Source of the DNA: Corynebacterium choanae
GTDB lineage: Bacteria; Actinomycetota; Actinomycetes; Mycobacteriales; Mycobacteriaceae
Assembly (NCBI RefSeq): GCF_003813965.1
Contig: NZ_CP033896.1
Location: forward strand, 1,054,001-1,118,000
Direction: 5' to 3'
Length of the DNA stretch: 64,000 nucleotides
Shown one piece after another: positions 56,945 to 64,000 of this stretch (positions are counted from its first letter, which is position 1; each line of letters opens with the position of its first letter). Position numbers and translations under genes: made by a program. The notes beneath the pieces were generated by a model. The model was not told the origin of the DNA. It did not search any database and saw nothing but the letters and a program-made list of their open reading frames with translations.

Positions 56945-58432
56945 TCACTTGCAGCCTTTCACCCTAACCGGTATCCGGCGACTAGTCACATCATTGCCGT
57001 GCCCGGCGCCGGTGAGTGGTGCTGTTACCCGGCCTGCAGCCTGCACGTGAAGTGGTGTGTTTGTGGCGTGCTGCCTGTTCCCATAGGGGGTGTGTCGCGA
57101 ATCGGCAGGGTGAGCAACGAGCCGGGTAACAAATCCTTGGGCTAAACCCAGCCAGTCGGTGGGGCATGCCGCCAGCATGGTGATCCGATCATTCCTTGTC
57201 AACGGCAGATCATAGGTGGCGGCAACGGCGGCCACCCGTCTGGCATACCAGCAGCGGCGACGGCGCTGTGGTGGCATCCAGTCACCGGGAAGCGCATCGG
57301 ATTTTTCTCGGTTGGCTTGCTTTGCTACTGCCACAACATTGATGGGATCGTTGGCAAATTGGATGCGTCGGGTTCGTTCCCATGTTGCCGCCCCCATATC
57401 CCAGGCGGCAGCTAACGGATAAATATGGTCAATCTCTACATGGTTTGCCCGGGTGAGCAGGCTGCCGCTGTACGGGTCTGGGGTTGGGGCAAATAGGATA
57501 CGGCAACGGCCGTTGGCAGGATCGATTCGGGCGTGCCGTAATCCTGATAATAATTCCCGGGATCGGGTGGTGCAGCCGCTGCCGAGGATGGCGTCTGCTG
57601 CCCATGAGCCGAATTGAATACGCTGATAGTCGTCGCGTGCCGGCCGGTGCTGCACTATTGCAACTTGGGGCAGTGTTTCCTGCAAAGGACGTGCCAGCGG
57701 GTCGGTGATCGGCGCAAACCCGGGAATTAGCCACAACAACAAACAACACCAGGTTGCAGCGAGGACCCCTAAGCGCAACAATCGTGGCGGGGTGTGTTCG
57801 GCTAACTGATGGTTCCTCAAGTGGCCGGCTACAGGCGGTGCCGCAGCAGTTCCTGCTGGGCTTGGCTTTCCGGTCACAGGGGCGGATGCTGACTGCTGTG
57901 TCGCAGGTAGCTTCGTCCCCGATTCCCGGTGCCCCGGTGGAGGAGTGGCTAATTGGGTGGATGCAGTATCCGCTGCTGTCTGGCGTTCGTGGCTTGGCGC
58001 TGTGCGGGGTGTTGGTAATCTTCGCTGGTGCTTTCCGCGATTCGGCCGCAGCATTGTGTAGTCCACCACTGGATATCGCCTGGTGGTGATCGTCTCCGCA
58101 ACGCCTTGCTGCTGTGCACGATGAGCTGGCGTGGCGGGGTTACCCCCAGGATCCGTGGTTGTTTGTGGCGTTGGTGTTGCCAGTAATTGTGCCGTTGGGT
58201 TTGCCTGATCGGAATTACCGGTTAGGGAAGGTTTGATGCCGCCCGGCTGTGATTTGTTCTCCGGGTGCGGCTTGTCCGCTTGATGCTGTGTTACCTGGTG
58301 CGGTGGATGATCTTTGTACCGTGTCGTTGGTGGATGAAAGACAGGACTGCTGGCAACGTATCGTTCATCGTCCCCCACAGATCCGTCGACCGCCCAGTGC
58401 GCATCCTCGGCAGAGACAGCCGCTTCGGCCAT
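56945..58432 (-). CDS. Membrane-anchored HNH (DUF1524/GmrSD-like) nuclease
   Basis: A protein of up to 495 residues. The C-terminal 200 residues are a DUF1524-type HNH domain: EIDHIYPLAAAWDMGA supplies the metal-binding Asp-His, then FANDPINVVAV, NREKSDALPGDWMPP. One helix (LGVLAATWCCLLLWLIPGF) lies just before the domain, so with a cytosolic N-terminus the nuclease would sit outside the membrane. Related secreted nucleases are widespread in actinobacteria and may scavenge DNA. The N-terminal 230 residues are P/T/Q-rich and disordered. The start is unsure: ATG 58432 has ACAGG nine bases upstream, the frame is open to 58810, and ATG 58054 is possible. Confidence 0.68.
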   Translation of the reverse strand: MAEAAVSAEDAHWAVDGSVGDDERYVASSPVFHPPTTRYKDHPPHQVTQHQADKPHPENKSQPGGIKPSLTGNSDQANPTAQLLATPTPQTTTDPGGNPATPAHRAQQQGVAETITTRRYPVVDYTMLRPNRGKHQRRLPTPRTAPSHERQTAADTASTQLATPPPGHRESGTKLPATQQSASAPVTGKPSPAGTAAAPPVAGHLRNHQLAEHTPPRLLRLGVLAATWCCLLLWLIPGFAPITDPLARPLQETLPQVAIVQHRPARDDYQRIQFGSWAADAILGSGCTTRSRELLSGLRHARIDPANGRCRILFAPTPDPYSGSLLTRANHVEIDHIYPLAAAWDMGAATWERTRRIQFANDPINVVAVAKQANREKSDALPGDWMPPQRRRRCWYARRVAAVAATYDLPLTRNDRITMLAACPTDWLGLAQGFVTRLVAHPADSRHTPYGNRQHATNTPLHVQAAGRVTAPLTGAGHGNDVTSRRIPVRVKGCK

Positions 58433-58897
58433 ATCAATTGGCCTGTCGCTGTCCAACGCTGCTGCATTGGTTTGCGGTTTGTCGCCAGCCAACGCTGGTG
58501 GATCAACAATCTGCCCTGCTGCCGCGTCCTCTGCGAGGTGCACTGCAATGACCAACCACGCTGTGGTGGGTATTTCTGCGGCATTATCCTCGTCAACCCA
58601 CCGCGTTTCGTCTGGTGATGACTCCTCATTTGCTGTCACACAACGGTTGGACTGTTGGCAGCAAATAGGCAGTTCCCTGTTTGGATACAGCAAGCCCAAT
58701 CGCTTGCCATCGTGGATCCGGGCAGCGCAGCTGCACCAGTGCAGAGCCGCTAAAAACACACACCGCACCACCCCTAGACAGCACAGCACCCCGGTGTGGT
58801 TATCCTCCACATGCCGGGGTGTGTGAGCGAACAGCTTAATGTGTTTGCATCTTAGAAACGCACAGCTTTTGGGCAGTGCAGCAGCCGATCGATGCGG

Positions 58898-60487
58898 CTA
58901 TTTCGGTGCTTGAGCAGCTGGTTCGATCCGATTGTGCAGTTGGCTAAACGGCAATTCGGGATGCTTGTCAGCTTCTGCAATCAACCGTACCGATTCGTCG
59001 AATTGACGAATCGTTGCTCGATCTGGGGTACGGGTCAGCAAGGAAACCACCACAATCGCAATCGCCGAGGCGATGAAGCCAGGCACAATCTCGTAGAGTG
59101 CAGCGTGCAGTGCCGGGGTTTGACCCCATACGAAGCTCACCAGCGCACCGGTAATCATGCCGGCAATTGCACCAGGGGCGTTGAGACGCCGCCAATACAG
59201 TGAAGCAATCACCAGCGGACCAAACGCCGACCCGAAGCCGGCCCAGGCGAAACCAACAAGCGCCAAAATCGAATCAGATGGGTTGATTGCCAAAATACCG
59301 GCAACCACCGCCACCGCAACGACGGCGGTCCGTGACAGGTTGATGAGAACCTGGTTCGACGGCTTGGTTTTCACCACAATCTTGTACAAGTCTTCCACCA
59401 ATGCCGATGAGGTGACCAGCAGCTGCGAAGAAATCGTCGACATAATTGCGGCCAGCACCGCGGTGAGCACCAGTCCGGCGATCAGCGGATGGAAGAGAAT
59501 TCGCGCCATGTCGAGGAAGATCGTCTCAAACTTGTTGCGGTCGGTGATCGCAATTGACGGATCCTGGCCGAAGAAAACAGTACCGATAATGGCGACCATG
59601 GTGGCGCCGATGATGCACAGCAGCATCCAGAAAATCCCGATATAGCGGCCGGTGCGGCATTCGCGCGGGCCTTTAATTGCCATAAACCGGACGATAATGT
59701 GCGGCTGCCCAAAATAGCCCAAGCCCCAGGCAAGATTAGAGATGATCGCGGCAATCGACACCCCAGAAAACAGCTTGAAGTAGGTGGGGTTACCGATCCC
59801 GTCAGTGTAGGGGCCATAGTCGTGGCTGGCAGCCCACGACCAAATATCGCCAGGATTGTCCAGCGACAGCAGTGCCATAATCGGCACGAGAATCAGCGCT
59901 AAGAACATGATCATGCCCTGCACCGCATCGGTGTAAGACACTGCCAAAAATCCACCAACGAAGGTGTAGCCTACGGTCACTGCAGCGATAATGAGCATGC
60001 CGTTGAGGTAGGAAGAGTCGAAGGTTGCTTCGAAATATTTACCACCGGCTACCATGCCGGAGGACACATAGAAGGTGAAGAATACCAAGATCACGATGGA
60101 AGAGGTGATGCGCAGGATACGGCTCTTATCGTGAACCCGGTTTTCCACAAATGATGGGATGGTGATGGAGTTTTCGGCTACCTCGGAGTAGCTGCGCAGA
60201 CGTGGGGCAACAAAATACCAGTTCGCCCAGCAGCCGATCAGCAGACCGACGGCGATCCACAGTTCTGACATGCCAGTGACGAACAATGCGCCAGGTAGGC
60301 CCATGAGCAGCCATCCGGACATGTCAGATGCCCCAGCGGATAGTGCGGCCACAAATGGGTTCAAGCCGCGGCCGGCCAGCATATAGTCGTCATATTCGTC
60401 GGTTTGTCGATACGACCAGTATCCGATGGCAAGCATCACTGCCATATAGATAATGATCGCGAGGATAAACCATGTTTGTTCGGTCAT
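58898..60487 (-). CDS. putP: Sodium/proline symporter
   Basis: A 529-residue sodium:solute symporter of the SSS family with 13 predicted helices. The N-terminal YRQTDEYDDYMLAGRGLNPF, GASDMSGWLLMGLPGA and WANWYFVAPRLR segments are hallmarks of PutP, as is AWGLGYFGQPHIIVRFMAI in the middle. Imports L-proline with Na+ as a carbon/nitrogen source or osmolyte. The C. glutamicum counterpart also lies near this region of its genome. The ATG has AAGGAG ten bases upstream. No proline dehydrogenase gene is adjacent. Confidence 0.95.
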   Translation of the reverse strand: MTEQTWFILAIIIYMAVMLAIGYWSYRQTDEYDDYMLAGRGLNPFVAALSAGASDMSGWLLMGLPGALFVTGMSELWIAVGLLIGCWANWYFVAPRLRSYSEVAENSITIPSFVENRVHDKSRILRITSSIVILVFFTFYVSSGMVAGGKYFEATFDSSYLNGMLIIAAVTVGYTFVGGFLAVSYTDAVQGMIMFLALILVPIMALLSLDNPGDIWSWAASHDYGPYTDGIGNPTYFKLFSGVSIAAIISNLAWGLGYFGQPHIIVRFMAIKGPRECRTGRYIGIFWMLLCIIGATMVAIIGTVFFGQDPSIAITDRNKFETIFLDMARILFHPLIAGLVLTAVLAAIMSTISSQLLVTSSALVEDLYKIVVKTKPSNQVLINLSRTAVVAVAVVAGILAINPSDSILALVGFAWAGFGSAFGPLVIASLYWRRLNAPGAIAGMITGALVSFVWGQTPALHAALYEIVPGFIASAIAIVVVSLLTRTPDRATIRQFDESVRLIAEADKHPELPFSQLHNRIEPAAQAPK

Positions 60488-61635
60488 GGCTTAACATCTC
60501 CTTCGCGGGGTCGTGGGGGATAGGGGGTGGGCAACCCGGGTGCGGTCGCATAGGAGCTGCTCACTGTTGACAGACCATTTCAGCGAGGGACTTGTACGGG
60601 TAGTCCTTGCACGCTTCGCTGTCGCCACACTGCAATGGTGGTCAAGGCAGCGCGGGGGATGAAGTTGTGACCATTGGCGCGTCCTTACGATGCATGGCCA
60701 TGCACGGAAGCACCAGGGATGGTGTTGCCCGATTGTCGGTAGGTTTCCCTTTGTGCAACAGGGCGATCGCTGTGCCCTCCAGCCGCAAAGCGGATGGGGG
60801 CAGGTTACTGCAATGCGTACCAGCGGTCGGGTGGAAACGACGATAGCCGAAGCACGCAGTTGATCTGGTGTGTTTGCGACAGGTTGTTACGCAACAGTAA
60901 TCACCAACAGTTCCGGTGTCTGCCGGCGACTACTCTGAAAAACTGCTGTTGTTGGCTGTAGTTCGGCGATCCGTGGCAAGCTTGCGTGGGAGGCGGCTGG
61001 CAGGGTTTGCCCGACACCAGTCCAACCACCCCCAACCTTGCGACGTAACACGGTGAAAACGCTGATATCTTCGGGGGTGACAGGGGGCTAGTGTGCGATG
61101 CTTTCCGCACCCCAACACTCAGTAATGTAACACAGGTCACTGGCCAGTATCACATGTGCGGGCAAATTCGGCAGTGGATACGGGCAATAGTGGCAATGGT
61201 GTTGTCCAGTGGGTGGGGGTTTGCTTTCCCCCTATTTTTAGCGGCTATATCGCGCCTGTCCGGTCGGTGGCCGCTATCCAGCCACCCGCAAGTATCTGGA
61301 AACCAAAACGATGATTTTCACAGTCCGCGAAGTGGATACGAATAGATGCGGTGACTACGGCTGTTCCGTGGCATAGCCGAGCTGTCATGGCACCGCTCAC
61401 CTCGTCGCTACACCCGGAGGCAACCGGGTGTACACCGTGTTCAGTGCTGCAGAAAAGCCATCCAAGTCATCGGGAACATGAAAGCGTTGAAGACACTTCT
61501 GTGGGTCAACACCTTGTCAGTGAGCGAATAATTTTGTGCTCCGATCGTCTGGCAGCACTGTGCGAATTTCCGCCGCGACCCCTGCCAGCAATTGAATCTT
61601 TACGCACCTCCATAATGGTTGTCGGCGGGGCATGA
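60488..61635. other. 1.1 kb gap upstream of putP
   Basis: No protein-like frame or RNA gene is seen. The putP promoter must lie near 60490-60700, but I cannot place a convincing -10/-35 pair. Confidence 0.45.
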
Positions 61636-62179
61636 CTACACCACCCATGCGCAGAGTAGGGAATATGAGTCAGGCGAAAGCCATAGAGGCCTGTTAGGTC
61701 GGTATTCCCTTAAGGATCGCGGAGTGCTACGCCAAGAATTTTCGATCCCCCACGAATTTGGCTCTGAGAGCTTGTGAAGGCTCAAAATCCGGAAATCACC
61801 TTGTGAAGCTCTAGGCTTAATCAATTGTCTTCCCGATCCACTGGGGGTGAATCGGAAAAGCTCAGACCTGCAGTAGCAAGGCTTGGCGCCGCCATCATCA
61901 AATTCCAGTGTTACTACGGAAACCGCCTGATGAACGGTTGCACGCAAAAAACGCTGCAAACGCACGAAAGTGATTTTTTCAATAGTTACAGCATGATCTC
62001 GATCTTCCACCGGTGGCTCGTAGCTGAACAAACCCGTTATGGGTGCTAAAAAGGTCAAACTCATCTTGCCTGGTGGAAGGAATAGTCTCCACCAATTCGC
62101 CCTCACTAATGGCCTGTATTTTGTATTCGCCATCACAGGGCTTACAAAAGAACAACGATTCTCATGCAGAATCACCCAT
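61636..62179 (-). pseudogene. Possible decayed gene with pieces in more than one frame
   Basis: On the minus strand, protein-like text moves between frames. From TTG 62155 to the stop at 61979, one frame reads FFCKPCDGEYKIQAISEGEL and on to FDLFSTHNGFVQLRATGG, including a CxxC. Upstream in the same frame ATG 62179 gives MGDSA, then TGA. A second frame, open from 62175 to 61636, contains DRDHAVTIEKITFVRLQRFL and VVTLEFDDGGAKPCYC in its middle, while its ends look poor. Further left, fragments such as KILGVALRDP appear in yet another frame. The stretch is visibly more AT-rich than its surroundings. I infer a foreign or decayed gene; a short real gene in one frame is the alternative. Confidence 0.3.
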
Positions 62180-62565
62180 AAAAATTGATTCGACGAGCCT
62201 CAAACACTGGGCAGTGCGGTGCTAATCTTTTGTGCGCATGGTAGCAAGATTACTACTATGCCGTTCGTGGATAATGCCCGCCACATGGCACGATCGGAGG
62301 GCCTACCTAGAACGTAATGGGCAGTGATTGTTCAGCGTCACGGGCAGACACGATGTGCTGCCGGTACGCACTGTTGCTGTAAACACTGTCATCGGTTCCC
62401 TGCACCCCACTGCTGTGTACTGAGTTGTCCTTCGCAGGGCGCGGCGGTGGCTGGAGGAGGGCGTGGGCGGTAAGGTGCCGCTGCGGCTCCGGATTGTGGG
62501 GGCTTATTCAGCGGTTGTGAGGTGCGAGGAAGTGTCTTGGCGGCGCTCGTGTGCTAACGGTAGTC
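62180..62565. other. Gap, nothing recognised
   Basis: About 390 bases with no protein-like frame. Confidence 0.4.
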
Positions 62566-62571
62566 CATAAT
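62566..62571 (+). promoter_or_regulatory. Leaderless-type -10 element for the right-edge gene
   Basis: CATAAT followed by 8 bases and ATG 62580; it differs from the TANNNT form at the first base but fits the -10 consensus otherwise. Confidence 0.4.
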
Positions 62572-62579
62572 GGAACATT

Positions 62580-64000
62580 ATGAGTCACACGAGTTTCCAT
62601 CTGCGACTGCACGACAGGGAAGGCATTGTCGCTTTCGCGTCGGTCAATGGGCGAGTGTTGTCTGTGAAGCAGATGCGGAATCTGCCGGAGTTTGCCGAGC
62701 TGCTGGCGGAATGGGGGGTTGATGTTGCTAAGGCGCGTACCGTCAGTGTGCTGTCCCTTGCCGATAATGGGGAAATTGATCGGCGGAGCATTGTTGGTTT
62801 CCGCCTAGGGGCTGCGACGAGTTGGCCGGTGTTTCAGCGGTTAGCTGCAGATATTGATGTGCTCACCCCGGAGTTGGAGCTGGTTCCGATTGCGGTGGGG
62901 AGTTTGCAGGGTTCGTTTGATTTTGCTCGTTCGACGCTGCGTCATCATCCAGCGCTCACCGCAGCGACGTTGTTTCCTTCTGACTTGGCTGATGACACCA
63001 GGGCGTATCAGTGTGCTGATCGTGACGAACCTGCTGCTAGCTCGAGAATGTTCCCGGGTTTGTCCGATGACTCTTCTGCACCAGCGGCTGTAGTCACTGA
63101 CCTGGAGCTTCAGCAACTTTCTCAGCAGTTGGGGACTGTTCGGCAAGCTATTGCAGCAGGGTCGCCGCTGCTGGTGAGCACAGAAAAGACACAACGCAGC
63201 CAGCAGGATGTACTCCCGCAGATAGCGGTGGTTGCTGCGGATAGTCCGGCGCTTGTTGGCCGTGATGATGATGATTTTTTCTGGGCGGCGGAAACTGTTT
63301 GGCTTGCCCGGCTAATGTTTGCTGTGCTGCGGTGGGTGAGTGCTGGCCATGTGCAGCTTGCTATCCGTCCAGATCCGGAAGATCAACAGTCTTGGGTTGC
63401 TGGTTTACAACTTATCGAAGATCCGAGCTTTTCGGATTTTTTCGACGCGATGGTTGCAGCACTTCCGGTAGGGGTGGCGATTCCTGATCAGTCGTGTCTG
63501 CAGTGGCTTGCCAATGATTGTGTGCAGGCGCCGCTTGCACAGAGTATTGAAGCGCAGCCGCGAATATCGCCACTGGTGGAGTCGTTGGTGACTCATACGC
63601 CGCTGACACAGGGACAGCCAGCGCAGCTTGCCCGCAATATGAAAGCCTGGTTTGCTGGGGCGGAATTTGAAGCACCAGAGCTGGTGATGCGGATCGCGGA
63701 GCGGCCAATTGCGGTGCAGCCTGTTGCTGATGTGGTGTTTGATCATATTTTCTGGGCGTACGCCGAGTTGCTGCGGCGATGGGATCGGCAGCATTCAGCG
63801 AGTCAGTGGGATGCGGCGGTAGCCCGTCGTCTCCTTGATCAGCCAAGTATCGGCGACATGGTGGGCACGTTGTTTGCGGAAGGGGAGTTCTCCCGGGATG
63901 GCTGGCTCGATCCGGTGGCGGTGGCGGATCTTTTTACATCTGCTGCACCGTCCCGTGGGCGGGCTGCAACGGTAACCTTGGGCGATAGTGATGCCCCACA
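62580..64000 (+). CDS. N-terminal part of a large protein, possibly a SNF2-family helicase; 3' end outside the window
   Basis: The frame from ATG 62580 (MSHTSFHLRLHDREGIVAFA) stays open to the last base, giving more than 470 residues with no stop. Composition is protein-like: WLARLMFAVLRWVSAGHVQL, FFDAMVAALPVGVAIPD, LARNMKAWFAGAEF and VFDHIFWAYAELLRRWD. No motif is diagnostic. The pattern of an Ala/Leu-rich helical region, then an N-M-K-A-W-F-A-G segment about 400 residues in, recalls the N-terminal part of actinobacterial SNF2/HelZ helicases, whose motor domain would lie beyond the window. That is a guess; the reading frame itself is solid. No signal peptide or membrane helix is seen. Confidence 0.75.
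   Translation, partial: MSHTSFHLRLHDREGIVAFASVNGRVLSVKQMRNLPEFAELLAEWGVDVAKARTVSVLSLADNGEIDRRSIVGFRLGAATSWPVFQRLAADIDVLTPELELVPIAVGSLQGSFDFARSTLRHHPALTAATLFPSDLADDTRAYQCADRDEPAASSRMFPGLSDDSSAPAAVVTDLELQQLSQQLGTVRQAIAAGSPLLVSTEKTQRSQQDVLPQIAVVAADSPALVGRDDDDFFWAAETVWLARLMFAVLRWVSAGHVQLAIRPDPEDQQSWVAGLQLIEDPSFSDFFDAMVAALPVGVAIPDQSCLQWLANDCVQAPLAQSIEAQPRISPLVESLVTHTPLTQGQPAQLARNMKAWFAGAEFEAPELVMRIAERPIAVQPVADVVFDHIFWAYAELLRRWDRQHSASQWDAAVARRLLDQPSIGDMVGTLFAEGEFSRDGWLDPVAVADLFTSAAPSRGRAATVTLGDSDAP

Noticed and set aside
57754..58230. Plus-strand frame with hydrophobic text opposite the HNH nuclease gene
   Set aside because: It is broken by a stop at 58087 and is explained as the complement of Pro/Thr/Gln codons in the disordered N-terminus.
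61636..62179. The in-frame TGA after MGDSA as a selenocysteine codon
   Set aside because: No SECIS-like hairpin or selenoprotein family was recognised, and the surrounding frame is itself doubtful.
1..64000. tRNA or rRNA genes and CRISPR arrays
   Set aside because: No T-loop-containing cloverleaf, rRNA core motif or regularly spaced direct repeat array was found by eye on either strand.

Overview
The window looks like a chromosomal segment of a Corynebacterium or close relative. The gene order matches the conserved corynebacterial/mycobacterial core block: dapD and dapE, a LOG-family protein, a DUF3117 protein, glgA and glgC divergently placed, an O-methyltransferase and sigE divergently placed, the anti-sigma factor, tatB, mrp, a DUF1003 protein, a cytosolic MgtE-like protein, a YflT-like stress protein, corA, a lipoprotein, and an odhA/kgd gene that fuses the E1 and E2 parts of 2-oxoglutarate dehydrogenase. 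AroP beside dapD/dapE, and a PutP farther along, fit the same group. The species cannot be named from the sequence alone.

Layout. 0-3.5 kb: the 3' part of a large repeat-containing surface protein. 4.1-8.8 kb: amino-acid permease and lysine/meso-diaminopimelate genes (dapD, dapE). 9.6-13.9 kb: LOG protein, a small membrane protein, DUF3117 and an RlmA-like methyltransferase. 14.2-20.4 kb: carbohydrate block with a GH32-fold protein lacking its catalytic acids, acetolactate decarboxylase and glycogen synthesis (glgA, glgC). 20.8-26.1 kb: envelope-stress and export block (O-methyltransferase, sigE, anti-sigma, tatB, mrp). 26.5-32.6 kb: membrane, stress and magnesium block. 33.3-42.1 kb: odhA and a very large fused ABC exporter. 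42.7-49.6 kb: EcsC-like protein, FhuF-like reductase, two unknown genes, an IS3-family relic and an MFS exporter. 49.7-52.3 kb: two tandem paralogues that resemble the helicase-associated DUF3427 module but have no helicase. 53.4-60.5 kb: DEAD-box RNA helicase, small membrane protein, membrane-anchored HNH nuclease and PutP. 60.5-62.2 kb: a gene-poor stretch with a possible decayed gene. 62.6 kb to the end: the start of a gene that runs off the window.

Two features cut across the window. First, many genes have a TANNNT hexamer ending 7-8 bases before the start codon and no Shine-Dalgarno sequence. This is the geometry of leaderless transcripts, and it fixes several otherwise doubtful starts. 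Second, coding density is low for this group: gaps of 0.4-1.2 kb separate core genes that are usually packed tightly (for example sigE and its anti-sigma gene). Most of these gaps hold nothing recognisable. No tRNA, rRNA or CRISPR array was seen.

The most promising unusual items are the stand-alone DUF3427-like pair ending in the same WLSCGC tail, the catalytically dead GH32 homologue, and the single-chain ABC exporter with one degenerate and one consensus ATP site.
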